A stretch of DNA of 29,020 bases from Armadillidium nasatum (GCA_009176605.1 SEYY01010683.1:1-29020); one strand, 5' to 3'. Shown: positions 1-10,447, counted from the first letter of the stretch. Made by a program: numbers and translations. The notes: a model not told the origin generated them from the letters alone.

Positions 1-73
1 ATGATGAGGAATACGAGTAGGGAGCTGCACCAACTAACTGCTCAAGGTCATTTTGAATATCGAAATGGGAGGG
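1..73. repeat. Direct repeat, copy 1 of LINE EN segment
   Basis: It is nearly identical to 1693-1765 in the same orientation, apart from a 4-bp insertion (CAACTAACTG versus CAACTG) and a few base changes. It marks two copies of the same LINE family 1.7 kb apart and is cut by the window start. Confidence 0.9.
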
Positions 74-470
74 CCGTTCACCAGCTGTATCATGAAAACT
101 AGATGGAAGTTATTGATGGTGGAGAAAATTGAAATCACCTAATATGATGATTTCAGAGAAAGGAGAAGATAGAGTGCGCTCTTTTTGGAGTTAATGTTGT
201 AGAAGGAAAGAACTGAGCATAAGGAGGAAAATTTCAGACTTCATAGAGACACAAAACGATATCATTTCGTGCCTATGCACAACAACCGCCTTTGGCTGAA
301 AATTATGATAGGGGTAGTAAGGAGGAACAGAATAGGGTTTGCTATCAGAGGGCTCAAACATCTGAGTTTCGGTCAAGAATAAGGGGTGAGATCTAGAAGA
401 AGAGAGGTGATGTTCAACAAAGTGGAATTGGAGTGTAGACTTGTTGAAGAAATTAATTTAAAAATAGACT
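1..470 (-). pseudogene. LINE endonuclease fragment (copy A), 5'-truncated at window edge
   Basis: Read on the minus strand, this holds a decayed apurinic-endonuclease-like (EEP) domain of a non-LTR retrotransposon. The clearest mark is a LGDFN motif (the catalytic GDFN of EEP nucleases) at about 127-142, followed after a stop by residues resembling the usual PGE...FxxxxDLxQLV end of the domain. The open stretch 191-376 is only 61 codons and the frame is broken on either side. The first 73 bases recur at 1693-1765, inside a second LINE fragment on the same strand, so these are two copies of one family. In a working element the nuclease nicks target DNA to prime reverse transcription; this copy is dead. 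The LINE type is firm, while the clade (Jockey-like) is inferred. Confidence 0.6.
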
Positions 471-602
471 TGCATCAGGACAAGCCGGCATAGTCTTGGC
501 ACCAACCCCAAAACTGGGGGCCACCAACTCCCAAGTAGTTGGGAAGGGGTGGAAGGGGCTTTTTGGAAGCTCCTCTATGGATTCTCTGAGGCACTTTCTT
601 GA

Positions 603-611
603 TTATATATT

Positions 612-699
<88 letters not shown>

Positions 700-727
700 T
701 ATAATATATATATATATATATATATAA
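603..727. repeat. (TA)n + poly-T + (TA)n tract
   Basis: About 45 bp of (TA)n is followed by about 37 T and then about 30 bp of (TA)n. On the minus strand this is an A-rich plus TA tail at the 3' end of LINE copy B, so the microsatellite probably grew from a retrotransposon tail. Confidence 0.95.
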
Positions 728-808
728 TTACCATCACTCATGGGCAGAGCCTTTTTCAAGGACGGGGCATAATTAAAAGATAAAAAAAAGAAACACCCAA
801 TCCCGAGC

Positions 809-1154
809 CTAATATAGATCTCTCAGGTTGGCGCAGACCGAGCATTTAGAGATAGGCTTTTTAAATACAACAGGAAAAACAGAAGATAGAGTTCTGCAGA
901 ACAGAGGTGGCTGGAAAGGAGGAGGCACCACAACATCAAGTCTTGAGTTTCCAATGCTCACACAAAGTTCATGTACAATCAAGGTATCCCTTGTGCTGCG
1001 AGGGCAACCCATTGGTGGTGGAATGCGAGAGGTCATCTCCCTTGGAACACCTCCCATTGTAGAATCTATTGAAAAGAGAAAGTGCGCCAACGTCACCTCG
1101 CAGAGAAAGAGTGCAACAAAGTTGAAAGTAAGGGACAGTTTATTAGTCTTTTAG
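809..1154 (-). pseudogene. LINE reverse-transcriptase C-terminal remnant
   Basis: One minus-strand frame at the 1154 side contains a LRGDVGALSLFNRFYNGRCS-like stretch. It matches the conserved 'RRxVGxLSLxYRxxxGxCS' block that follows the thumb of many Jockey-like LINE reverse transcriptases. A second frame, toward 809, carries residues resembling the later 'FxRTxxLWNxLPxxVFP' block. The switch of frame between the blocks shows at least one frameshift, and in-frame stops are also present. A 108-codon plus-strand frame over the same bases looks like a shadow. No function is expected to remain. Confidence 0.5.
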
Positions 1155-1308
1155 CCTTAGACCCAACCTTATCCAAAAGAAGAGTGGAACTGGAACCACC
1201 CCAAATGTGAGAACAACACTGCATGCAAGGACAGATAAGACCCTAATTTAATTGGAGTAACTATTTAGAAGAAATAAATTCCCACAATCTGAACAGAACT
1301 TCCAGCTT

Positions 1309-1770
1309 TTAAGAGGCCACCTTACCAACATTTTTGTTATGTTGTTTCAAAGGTAATTTATTATATTCAGACCAACAATATTTATGTTGTTCATAAGTGA
1401 GGCGGGAGAGCCGTCGAAGGAAATAGGAAAGCTGGGAGGTATTTTTGAGAGAGTTAGGGTCAGTTCCCGCGGAAGGAATAATCATTCCACGGGAAATCAA
1501 AGAAGTAAGATCGCAAGTCCAACCAGCTTGTGGTACCGAAATGGCGCAAACGTTTCCTTTCAATAGAAAGGTAGACTTGAAGAGATGGAAGATGATAAAA
1601 TGATAAGAAAGCGATCGGATGAACACAGGAAGGAAAGAAAAGTATAAGTTAAAAGTTAGAAAAAGGTTTAGAATGTTGGGTTCATCTCGAAGATGATGAG
1701 GAATACGAGTAGGGAGCTGCACCAACTGCTCAAGGTCATTTTGGATATCGAAATGGGAGGGGCCATTTAA
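1309..1770 (-). pseudogene. LINE endonuclease C-terminal fragment (copy B)
   Basis: A 138-codon minus-strand frame (1309-1725) opens with a VQLPTRIPHHLRDEPNILNL segment. This resembles the stretch after the GDFN motif of LINE endonucleases, where 'PTRxxxxxxxxxxxLDLxxTS' is usual. A PFKSTF-like and a WxxY-like segment follow, as in the linker between endonuclease and RT. The upstream part (1693-1765) duplicates window bases 1-73 with a 4-bp deletion and a few substitutions. Downstream sequence jumps to the RT C-terminus, so the RT core is lost. Confidence 0.5.
1693..1765. repeat. Direct repeat, copy 2 of LINE EN segment
   Basis: This is the partner of bases 1-73. Beyond 1765 the two copies diverge: 'ggccatttaattt' here against 'ggccgttcacca' there. 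The repeat therefore ends at a rearranged or decayed boundary. Confidence 0.9.
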
Positions 1771-1980
1771 TTTGAGTTTTCAAAGAGTTGAATTTCATAA
1801 GGTTGTGGTGGCCCCACCAGGAAATCCCATCGATATCAACAAAAGAGGTTGTAGATTTGAAATATGTAGAAGAATGGAGAGTTGAGTCATCGGCAAAAAA
1901 ATGAACAGAGTTAGGAGTACAGTTGAGGAAATTGAATGAAAAGTAAGAATAAAGTAAGATATAAACGAATCCTGAGGAAC

Positions 1981-1983
1981 ATA

Positions 1984-2076
<93 letters not shown>
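1981..2076. repeat. (TA)n microsatellite
   Basis: A (TA)n array of about 95 bp with one phase break (ATAATA) near 2010. No element with a clear boundary abuts it. Confidence 0.97.
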
Positions 2077-2078
<2 letters not shown>

Positions 2079-3070
2079 TAACAAAAACAATAATTGAAAC
2101 ACTCACGTTTTTAATGATGATTCTCTTGTTGAGTTGGTTGTTGTACCTGCCTCTTCTTTGGGTGGCGGTATTGTTGAGTGAAGTCGATGAGTTAAAGGTG
2201 CAAAATAACTCCTACGAAGAGAAGAACTCGCTTCCGTAGAAAGGGCTATAGGGATCACAATGAAGGAAAGACTTCGGCAGATTTAGCATAAATTAAGAGA
2301 CAAGAGTTGAAGGTTATAAAAAACAAACTCGTTTAATAGTTGATGGATGTCTAAAGAACAAGAAACCTTGAATAATGGCGTTTGAACAATGAAGTTGTCA
2401 GAGTTTGAACAAAACAATAAAGGAAGATCCGTTAACTAAGAAACAACTCAGAACAGGGTTCAGGGTTGTAAAGAAACGTACTGGTATGTTGGTTTCTTAA
2501 TGACCGTTTGTCAAATAAGAAGACACCTGTTGTCAATTCAATAAGAGAAGAGGAACTAGGATGTTAACTAATAATTTAGAACCTGTTATAATGGGGTTCT
2601 TGGTTGAAAAGATGGAGAACTGATTGTTGATGCAGCTCTCTTCTTAATACTGCAATTTACGAAAATTTGTTTTTTTAAGATATTTTGTTAAATTTTATTA
2701 ATTAGAACTTTTAAGAAAAATATTTGCGTTGACTTACGTATTGGCCAGACAGTGGCTGGCTCCAATACTGATGTAAGTTTTCTCGTTGATAATTCAAAAA
2801 TTTATTTTATCTCAACTTTCAATTTACGAATCTATAATAATTGTTTAGATTAGAGTTAATTAACTTTTGTATTAATTTCTATATTATTAGATAGTAACTT
2901 AAAGAAAGAAAATAAAACCATTAAAAAAAACAAATGAAAGATAAAAAAGGAAATTAATCTTAGCTTTAATAAATCGGACATCTTTTCATCCTTGAACTGC
3001 TTCCCATGGCACTTCTTTTTCTGAAAAATAAAAGAATTAGCATGAACACACAAATGTGCCCATGCTCACA

Positions 3071-3071
<1 letters not shown>
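2077..3071. other. No recognised feature
   Basis: AT-rich sequence with no reading frame over 65 codons and no motif I recognise. Bases 2110-2640 are purine-rich on the plus strand and may be old transposon sequence. Bases 2640-3060 are very AT-rich. Confidence 0.5.

Positions 3072-3136
<65 letters not shown>
3072..3136. repeat. (TA)n microsatellite
   Basis: A TA array of about 65 bp with one TATTAT phase break. Confidence 0.97.
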
Positions 3137-3139
<3 letters not shown>

Positions 3140-3810
3140 TGTACCTCGGTTACCATATTAATATTTACTAAAGGATTAAATTAGGGATTAAGATAAAAAT
3201 AAACTATTTAAGAAAACAAACCAAATGGTATGAAGGAAATAGTGTGAAATAAAATGGAAAAGCAGTTTTGTGCATTCAAAAAATCCCTTTTAGTTTAAAG
3301 CAACATATCAGTGTTTTGGAAACAAAATTATCTGAAGCTACCTTGTAAATATTACGTAATACTAATAAAAAATTACATAATTAAGTAATAAATTAATGAA
3401 AAGTTAAATATAACAAGTTGATCTATGGTATACAAAGTTAACTATCCTAATTTGGCCAAAATGGATCTGTATAAGCCAAAAAATTTAATTAGGATTTAGT
3501 AATTAATTGAAAATTTGGAAAATTGTTTTGTGGTATTCGAAACTCCACGGCTAATGAAAGTGAACATTCAAAAAAATGTAAGCCAAATTAATTTTACTTT
3601 AAAAAAATCTGGCATCTGTATCGGTCATTTTTTTGCCGATAACGATTCCGATACCTGAAGCTCAGTAACCGATTCTGATACTGATACTTCATTCTATCCC
3701 AACTATTGACATAACTCAAAAAAAATTGACTACAGTGTTTTTTACTAAAATACAACAAATTGATGAGGTAGGGAAAGTAATTAAAACCTTTGATTTTAAG
3801 GACTATCCTA
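3137..3810. other. AT-rich, no gene; iterated CGATAC-like motif at 3615-3690
   Basis: No coding frame is supported. Bases 3615-3690 hold loosely repeated CCGATAAC / CCGATACC / CTGATACTGATAC units, a style seen in subterminal regions of some DNA transposons. No terminal inverted repeat or target duplication was found, so no element is called. Confidence 0.35.
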
Positions 3811-3825
3811 ATATATATAATATAT

Positions 3826-3915
<90 letters not shown>
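3811..3915. repeat. (TA)n microsatellite
   Basis: A TA array of about 105 bp with two phase breaks. It directly abuts the 5' end of the LINE RT remnant that starts near 3919, so the LINE is truncated at the array. Confidence 0.97.
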
Positions 3916-3918
3916 TTA

Positions 3919-5550
3919 CCCCCAACTAAAGCCAAGAAAGACCCAAACCTCCCATCTTCATACCGCCCAATCTCCCTCCTATCCACACTATGCAAACTCT
4001 TAGAAAAACTCATTCATTCAAAAATCCAACCACTCATGCAAACTCCACAATTCCAACATGTATTCAGGAAATCCCACTTTACCACCACGGCCCTCACCAC
4101 TATCACTCAAAACATAATAAATGGCCTGAACAAAAAACCATCCCACAGGACCATACTCATTGCCAAAGACATAAACAAATCATTTGATACAGTCCGTAAA
4201 CATAACCTCATTCAAAAAATCCAACATTCACCTATACCCAACAATTATAAAAAATAGATTTCCAACTTCCTCTCCGATTGTACAACTCAAATCTCCAACA
4301 AAACCATCTTTCAAAAACAGTAAAACTATCCTCTCCCCTCTATTATTTAACCTGTACACAGCAGACCTACCCACCCCACAAACACCAGATATAAAACTAA
4401 TCACATATGCCGACGACATATCCATTACGATACAAAACCCTTCCATACCCACAGCCACCACACTCACTCAATCATACATCTAACAACTGGAAACATGGCT
4501 AAAATCAAACAGAATGACAGCTTCCCCCGAAAAATCCTCAATTACTCTTATTGCTACCGATAGACACCAATCTTCTCTCCACCCGCATGTAAAACTAAAT
4601 AATACCCTCATTCCTTTAAATAAATTTCCAAAGATCCTAGGCCTCACATATGACACACTTCACCTTCTCATAAACACATCCAAAACATAACCAACACTGC
4701 AAACAGGAAATTAAACATCATTCGAACACTGTCACGTAACAATTTCATTAATGAATTAACCACTCTCATCATAGCATACAAACAGTTCATCAAACCAACA
4801 CTTAATTACGTATCCAGCCTGGTACCCTGCCACCTCACCCTCAAACACAGAGAAATTACAAAAAAAAAACAAAATACTGTTCTTCGAATCATCACAGGTT
4901 GCATTAGAACCACCCCAATTCATCATTTGCACAAGGAAACAAAAATATTCCCGATCCGTATTCACCTAGACATGATAAGAACCCAATTCTACACAAACAC
5001 ACTAGACATATCACACCCTTGTCACTATACCCTACAAGACCACGCAAGACACCGTCTAAAATTACCTTCATCATCCCCTGCCCTATACTACAGTAACATA
5101 TTCAGAACCATTCCACCTACTGCAAACAACACACCACTAATCAAACACATACACACCATCAAAACACAAAATTATTTCAACACCTGCCAACCAAATCATC
5201 TTGTCAATGAACAACCCCCCGACATAGCAAATACTCAAAACACATTACCACGCAAAACTCAAATTACCCTATCCAGATTAAGGTCAGGCCACCACCCAAA
5301 CCTACAAGCATAGAAACATAGATTCAATATACAAAACACACTATCCCCAATATGTCAAAGATGTATGCAAGAACCAGACACAACAGAACATCTCCTTCTG
5401 AGATGCCCCTCCCTTACACAACACAGAACCCTCCATCACATCTTCTCTCTGAGAAACCTTTGGATACGGCCGGCGGCCGTTGTGGATTTCGTAAAAACAG
5501 TGTGACCCTTCCAGTGAGGAATGTCCATGGGGTAAAAAAGTAAGTAAGTA
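3919..5550 (+). pseudogene. Decayed LINE reverse transcriptase (truncated 5', ends in GTAA repeat)
   Basis: Conserved RT blocks can be read in order across several plus-strand frames. SSYRPISLL, the LINE RT block 1 motif, lies near 3950-3980. A TTTAL...NGLNKK segment lies near 4080-4140, and FDTV, a block A variant, near 4180. ITYADDISITI, with the YADD catalytic box, lies near 4400-4430. A C-terminal zinc knuckle of the CQRCMQ...TEHLLLRCP type lies near 5355-5415. Stops and frameshifts break it at about 4255, 4480, 4690 and 5313. The endonuclease is missing because the copy begins at a (TA)n array. The 3' end runs into GTAAGTAAGTA near 5540. In life this enzyme copies the element's RNA into a nicked target. 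Non-LTR identity is firm; the clade (Jockey/I-like or RTE-like) is not settled. Confidence 0.8.
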
Positions 5551-5555
5551 TATAC

Positions 5556-5785
5556 ATGATCATTTTCAATGCCTCAAAAACTCAATTCCTCCATCTTTCT
5601 ACTCGACACAATCTTCCACATAACTATGATATCTTCTTCGAAAACACAACTCAAACACTCATGTTGCTTACCTCCTCCATTGAGAAGGGCTCGTACGACA
5701 CAACTTTCTACACAGTCTCATTCTTTCTCTGTCCAACTCTCTGACACCAGACATAATCGCTATGCAAACAGAATTGCATATATCT
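5556..5785 (+). pseudogene. Second LINE remnant, RT thumb and C-terminal pieces
   Basis: Plus-strand frames give FNASKTQFLHLSTRHNLP, typical of the LINE RT segment where the 'NxxKTxxLxxS' block follows the YADD palm. After a jump in sequence they give LRRARTTQLSTQSHSFSVQL, resembling the later C-terminal block. The middle is deleted. It breaks off at 5788, where a displaced Gypsy piece and a (TA)n array begin, and may resume at 6111. Confidence 0.45.
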
Positions 5786-5787
5786 AG

Positions 5788-5860
5788 TAGTCCTCTCAAA
5801 CACTTTTGAATAATTCAGAGGTAAACTGTCCCCCATAATCAGACACATAGGTTAACTCCA
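5788..5860 (-). repeat. 73-bp displaced copy of Gypsy integrase segment
   Basis: These 73 bases are identical by eye to 7069-7141 and in the same orientation. On the minus strand they encode the [12 protein letters not shown] integrase block. Here the segment is isolated between a LINE remnant and a (TA)n array, so it was copied out of the pol relic 1.3 kb away. Confidence 0.95.
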
Positions 5861-5882
5861 AAAAAATATATATATTTTGGAG

Positions 5883-6110
<228 letters not shown>

Positions 6111-6111
<1 letters not shown>

Positions 6112-6293
6112 TTACTCTACTGGGTAAAGTCTGGAACACACTCCCTTTATCTGTTTTCCCAACTTCCTTTGACTTGCACACTTTTAAACGCCGTGTATCG
6201 GGTCACGTCGGCAATTAGCGACCTGATTCAGAATACTCTCCAACTCTGGTGGATATTGGTAGGCCTCTGGCCTTTGCCCACCAGAGGAGACAT

Positions 6294-6296
<3 letters not shown>
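6111..6296 (+). pseudogene. LINE RT C-terminus and 3' UTR
   Basis: A plus-strand frame reads GKVWNTLPLSVFPTSFDL, then HTFKRRVSGHVGN and a stop at about 6215. This is the classic C-terminal 'LWNxLPxxVFPxSYxLxxFKxxV' end of Jockey-like LINE reverse transcriptases. A short 3' UTR containing an imperfect hairpin (CCTCTGG ... CCAGAGG at about 6264-6287) leads into a (TA)n tail. The hairpin plus TA tail probably marks the element's true 3' end. A related but decayed end lies at 9600-9660. Confidence 0.65.

Positions 6297-6386
<90 letters not shown>
6297..6386. repeat. (TA)n microsatellite (LINE tail)
   Basis: A TA array of about 90 bp that starts directly after the LINE 3' UTR, so it is best read as the expanded LINE tail. 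Confidence 0.97.
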
Positions 6387-6388
<2 letters not shown>

Positions 6389-6391
6389 CCT

Positions 6392-6430
6392 TCAAAATGG
6401 TAGAGTAAGCAGTAGATTATCACATTAAAC
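6392..6430. repeat. 39-bp direct repeat, copy 2
   Basis: Partner of 6073-6111. The pair brackets the LINE C-terminus and its TA tail. It could be a long target duplication or a tandem piece of the host sequence. Confidence 0.9.
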
Positions 6431-6640
6431 TGGGATTAAATCTTAGAAAAAAATGTGCAACACCTTCATCGTATTTGCTTCAGCTATTTTCATCTAGTTC
6501 ACCACATTCATTGCTTGAATTCAAATATGTGGTTTATTTTGTATTATATTTTTACTTTCACTTTATTATTCTTTTTTAAGTGCACATTATTACCAGATTA
6601 CATTACTATAGGATAAGGACTGTGATGTACTGTTTCTGGC
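6431..6640. other. No recognised feature
   Basis: AT-rich sequence between the LINE tail and the Gypsy pol relic, with no supported coding. Confidence 0.4.
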
Positions 6641-6899
6641 TTGTTTCTGCCATACTGGTAGTTTTTTAGAAGTTCAAATTTAGCATCTTCCAAATTCTTT
6701 GCTATATATATTTTTGGTTTCTTGGCAGAAAATTCTGGAGATTGAAGGAGTTCCAATAATAATTTTAACTTTTTCTGTGTATGTCTTTTATTGAAAGTGG
6801 GAATGAGGACTTCACTTGCTCTATTAAGGCTCCAGGGAGGATTAATTTTGATCTATCTTTAGGATATGAGGGGTGATTCCTTCTGAATTTAATGGGTCA

Positions 6900-7800
6900 G
6901 TTCTTAAACATAAAAGCACTTGAGGAAAAAAGATCCAACCAATAATTTTGTACATCTTCCAACTCATCTGACTGTATGGTTGCAGAAATGTTAATAGGGT
7001 TTTATGCTAGTTGTCAATGAGATCATTAATCTGAGGGTATAGGCAGAAGTAAAGTTATGTTGAGATCTTAGTCCTCTCAAACACTTTTGAATAATTCAGA
7101 GGTAAACTGTCCCCCATAATCAGACACATAGGTTAACTCCAGCTATGGGTAGAATTCTCAAGTAATTACTTTTGTAATTGCAGAGATTTCAATGTTTCTC
7201 AAGAGAAAAGGAAAGAGATAGTGAGAGAACCTATCAATCAAAGTTAAAAGATATTTATAAGTTTTTGCATGAAGGCATTTTAAGAATGTCTGATATGAAC
7301 CACCTGAAATTTTGCCGAAACTGGCTGGTAAGATTCATATGGTGGGCTTATTTTGCGTAGAAAGATTTAGACTCTGACATGAATCAAACTTAGAACAAAC
7401 TGCTTTGTGTATTTAGGCTTATCCTTTCATGCAAAGTGCTTATTTAGAGATGTCAGAGTTTTCTCAACTCCGAAAATGTCCAAGGGAATGGAAATAAGAG
7501 ATAACAGGAGAAATGAAAGATTCTGGAGAGTGGAATAGATTCATCGACAACCAAAGACAGTAGTTCATTTTTATAATAGTAGTTTTGCTTAATCAGCTTG
7601 AGATTAGTATTTTCTTGCTTAATTTAAGTATTTTTGAAGTTGAATATCAGTTTCTTGTGCTACTTGCGTTTCTTTGTAATCTATTTTGCACGGAAATAGT
7701 TTAAATTCTTCATTTTCAGAAATATGGAATATAGATGACAGTGAATGACAGTCATTCTCAATTAAAGTATCTTGTTGGAGTGAAATCTCTAGTATGACCA
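6900..7800 (-). pseudogene. Gypsy integrase relic
   Basis: After the RNase H exit, a 60-codon frame (7619-7801) ends with a ETQVAQETDIQLQKYLN segment of the kind found before the integrase zinc domain. The zinc domain itself is hard to read. The catalytic core shows KYLLTLIDRFSHY (about 7215-7253) and [12 protein letters not shown] (about 7091-7127, containing the second catalytic Asp). A decayed TSAYT segment follows, where the 'HPQTNGxxER' block belongs. Several stops and frame changes are present. Bases 7069-7141 of this domain are duplicated at 5788-5860. Confidence 0.65.
7069..7141 (-). repeat. 73-bp source copy of duplicated integrase segment
   Basis: Identical by eye to 5788-5860. Here it lies in its natural context inside the integrase relic, so this is the likely donor. 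Confidence 0.95.
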
Positions 7801-7989
7801 ATGCTTCATTGCAAGGTACTTCCTGAAGGACTTCTATAGCAATGTCTTCTATTCCAAGTTGGAGTGAAGAGCTTGTTGCTACTTCTATATCTGCATTTCC
7901 TGTACTAGTTGAAGGAGTTTGTAAGTTCAGTGAACATTCAGTGGGCTGTTGACCTGAATTTCTACTCAGAAAACCAGCTAGAATATTTT

Positions 7990-8490
7990 ATTCAGATTTA
8001 ATATGGTGTATTGTCAAATCATATTTAGACAGGAAAGTTAGGTAACGCTGCTCTCGTGCTAGCAAGTTATTAGTGTCAGTCTTTTTTTTTTTTTTTTTAT
8101 AAGTGACTGTGTGACTGAAAAGTTGTCACAAAACACGTCTATCTTTCGTCCTTCTACAGTATGCTAGAATTTCTTGATAGTCTTTACTACGGCAAGGAGT
8201 TCTTTGCTAAAGATAGTGTAGCTCAGTTCATTTTGGTTTAATTTATAACTACACAACTCAATTGGAACAGTTTTTTCATTTTCAGTTGAAACTATTACAA
8301 CAGCCAAGGCAGTCTGACTGGTATCTGTGAAAATGGGTATCTGGGCATTATTAGATGGAAAACCCAAAGGTGTAGCATTTTTCAGAGCCATTTCAACTAG
8401 ATTGAAGGCTTCTTCAACCTCGGGATTCCATTTTACTCCATATTGAGAGTATGGTAAAACCTTTGAGAAAAGAAAGAAGAGAAGAAACAA
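7990..8490 (-). pseudogene. Gypsy RNase H domain (frameshifted)
   Basis: The frame 8164-8490 reads FTDTSQTALAVVIVS (first RNase H Asp in TDTS), then ELCSYKLNQNELSYTIFSKE and LLAVVKTIKKF. These are the 'TDAS..GxGAVLxQ', 'SRxLxxxExNYxxxExELLAIVxA' blocks of Gypsy RNase H. After a disrupted stretch with a 19-T run near 8081-8099, the end of the domain appears as REQRYLTFLSKYDLTIHHI followed by a decayed AGFLSR, the usual 'ADxLSR' exit. A frameshift separates it from the RT frame it overlaps. Confidence 0.75.
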
Positions 8491-9230
8491 TATTAGAAAT
8501 ACCAGGAAGTGAAGATCGGAAATAGTTTATGCTTCCTAAGGAAGAATGCAAATCTTTAATAGTCTTAGGTTTTGGAATGTTTAATATACAAAGACTTTTA
8601 TCCTCTTTAGGCAGCATTAAACCTTCAGACACATCAAAACCAAGATATGTAAACTTTGATTGTCTAATTTGACACTTATCATCACTAAGTTTTAAATTAA
8701 AAGCTTTTAACCTATGAAATACCATTTCTAAGAGCTTTAGAAGCTCCTCATGAGTTGGAGCAACAATAAGTGTATCATCAGTGTAGATAAAAATGTTAGG
8801 AATACAAGAAAGAATTAAAGAAAAATATTTAATGAAACTTGTGGGACGAATGAAATCCTGCAACTATACTGTTATAAGAGAAACTACCATGGGGAGTATT
8901 AATTGTCAAAAACTTTTTACAATCTGGATGAATTTTCAAATTATAGAAGGCCTTCTTGAGATCTAGATAAAAAAAACTTTACATTCTGAAAGTAGGTTAG
9001 TGAGGTTAGTTAAAGCATTTGTTTGGAAGACTAAAATTGTCACAAACAGCTCTTTTGTTAAGAAGCCTCAGGTATGCCACAATGCGGACTCCATCTGAAG
9101 ATTTTGGCAGAACAGAAATTGGAAAACCCCATGGTGAATGGGAAGGAGATAATACCCCCAGCATTAACTAACCTGCCCATCTTCACCTTAGCCTTGTCAT
9201 ATAGACACATAAAGATTCTTCAGCTTTTTA
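8414..9230 (-). pseudogene. Gypsy reverse transcriptase (frameshifted)
   Basis: The fingers region shows MGRLVNAGG and then, in another frame, GFPISVLPKSSDGVR, the Gypsy 'SPWASPxVLVxKKDGxxR' block. Next come YLDLKKAFYNLKIHPDCKKF, the block A region in which the first catalytic Asp is the D of LDL, and then IYTDDTLIVAPTHEELL near 8757-8792, a YxDD box with T at the variable site. The 149-codon frame continues with KCQIRQ...YLGFDVS and the connection motif LGSINYFRSSLPG. At least three frameshifts lie between 8860 and 9230. The enzyme would have made cDNA from the element's RNA; this copy cannot. Confidence 0.75.
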
Positions 9231-9299
9231 TGTTTATGGGGGGGCCTGCATTAAACTTAAAAGGGTCTAACTCTTTTAGGGCATCATTTTCTGTGGGTG

Positions 9300-9423
9300 T
9301 AAGGGGAAATTTTAACACTTTATTATTTTTACAATCACTTTTATCATTATTAATATCACTAACATTATTTATATTATCACTATTATATTTATTACCATTA
9401 TTGTCAAAATTATTTATCTTTGT
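9300..9423. repeat. AT-rich imperfect trinucleotide tract
   Basis: Irregular TTA/TCA-type trinucleotides, reading as an Asn/Asp-rich frame on the minus strand. It looks like low-complexity sequence rather than coding. Confidence 0.6.
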
Positions 9424-9700
9424 ATGACACACATCTTAGGCAGTTCTGCTCAAACAGCTTTTATGCTTACCACTTTCTTGAATCCGTTTCTGGCCATTAT
9501 ACTGTTCCATTGCTCACCATTTATTAATGCTATTGTAATGGACAGCTCTTTCCTTAGTCTCAACCTATTAGAATTCTTTTATCCCAGGCTTAATTGCTCT
9601 GCTCATTCTTACAAGTACTCGACTGGTAAAGTCTGGAACACTTCCTATTTCCCCCACTTCTTGACTGGCACACATTCAAATTCTTGTTTCTTGTAATTTG
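9424..9700 (+). pseudogene. LINE 3' fragment
   Basis: A 90-codon plus-strand frame holds LNPFLAIILFHCSPFINAIV, then CSAHSYKYSTGKVWN. The last part matches the 'GKLWNxLP' block seen better preserved at 6111-6215, where the nucleotide string TGGTAAAGTCTGGAACAC is also shared. It is a second degenerate copy of the same LINE 3' region. An A/T-rich stretch with a T run near 9762 follows. Confidence 0.45.
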
Positions 9701-10288
9701 AGACTGTACCTAGATCTGTAATTGTTTTTCTCTAACTGGTAAACTGGTAAGGTGACAAAAAATTTTTTTTTTTTATTAAATTGATTGTTTTATAATAGTA
9801 GTAAAGGTTATGCCAATTCTTTATTGCACAACCACCATGAAATAATTTGAATACTTAAAATTGTAGAACTGATTTGAAAGAATTAATACTAGAGATTGAG
9901 ACAGAAATATTAAATCATTGACCAGAGGACATCCTGATATATAATTATGGTAAATTAAGATACATAAATCATGGTAAAATAAGATTTTTTTAAAGATTAC
10001 TATAGGGTTATACTCAGTCTGCAATTGAGTGAGTCTCAATGAATAAAGTAATTCCAAAGAAAAATAAGATTCAAGATTTTAGAGTTTCAATGAATATTTT
10101 TTTACCACATTAACAATCTTCAATGTCATTTTTGTATAAATTGTGAAAATATAGTTGGACTTAGTATAAGATTATAAAATGGTCTGGTAATATATTTCTA
10201 AAACAAATTCAGTGTAGATATTTGATATTTTTAAATATAATTCATTATTTTTAATATTCATTTGTGTATATTGGTATATTTCCATTAG
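9701..10288. other. Presumed intron of the host gene, no other feature
   Basis: AT-rich sequence with no recognised transposon or exon. It ends in a good 3' splice acceptor (TTTCCATTAG) at 10279-10288. Confidence 0.5.
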
Positions 10289-10447
10289 TTGCTCGCATTA
10301 TGGGAAAGTAAGATGCACCTTGATGATAATCTTTTGAATCAGTTACATTCTCCTATTGAGTCATGGAATTCGTACGAAAAAGAAAAATTGGGTGAATTTC
10401 CTCAAGTTGTAACTACAGTTTCTCAACATATGAATGCTACACTTGAG
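10289..10447 (+). CDS. CHERP: CHERP/SCAF6-like gene, internal exon (end of CID domain)
   Basis: This 159-bp, phase-0 exon begins after an ATTAG acceptor and ends at GAG|GTTTGT, a usable donor. Its 53 codons start LLALWESKMHLDDNLLNQL and continue LHSPIESWNSYEKEKL. They resemble the end of the CTD-interaction (CID) domain of CHERP (calcium homeostasis ER protein, also called SCAF6), where a 'LLxLWEKxxxFDDxxxxxLxxP' segment is followed by a helix of the 'QxQIQTLKxQHxxF' kind. CHERP is a nuclear RNA-processing factor with SURP, CID and G-patch domains. The call rests on recall of the family, not on a search. The start is set by the splice site, not by a Met. Another CID protein is the main alternative. 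Confidence 0.65.

Larger units (their letters stand above)
481..1770 (-). mobile_element. Internally deleted Jockey-like LINE (copy B)
   Basis: On the minus strand this reads as an endonuclease fragment (1309-1770), a short unassigned joint (1160-1308), the reverse-transcriptase C-terminal region (809-1154), and a 3' tail with a T run and (TA)n (603-727) plus a GC-richer stretch (481-600). The central RT catalytic region is absent, so the copy is a deletion derivative. The 3' tail lies beside copy A, which has the same orientation. Family recognition rests on the EN and C-terminal motifs only. Confidence 0.5.
6640..9290 (-). mobile_element. Ty3/Gypsy retrotransposon pol relic
   Basis: The minus strand carries, in Gypsy order, reverse transcriptase (about 9230-8460), RNase H (about 8490-7990), a linker, and integrase (about 7620-6900). 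A C-terminal tail of the 'QSPEF...KxxxFVL' kind lies near 6700. No gag, protease or LTR was recognised, and the frame is broken many times. It is a different, older element from the one at 14-18.9 kb. Order and motif content make the superfamily call secure; the lineage is not. Confidence 0.75.

Noticed and set aside
475-783. Open frames made of Ile-Tyr repeats at TA arrays on both strands here and at about 1.8-2.1, 3.6-4.0, 5.85-6.4, 11.2-11.5, 12.0-12.4, 21.5-21.7 and 26.1-26.4 kb
   Set aside because: Pure (TA)n reads open in most frames as Ile-Tyr. These are by-products of microsatellites, with no coding evidence.
828-1154. 108-codon plus-strand frame
   Set aside because: The minus strand carries LINE RT C-terminal blocks here; the plus frame has no motif.
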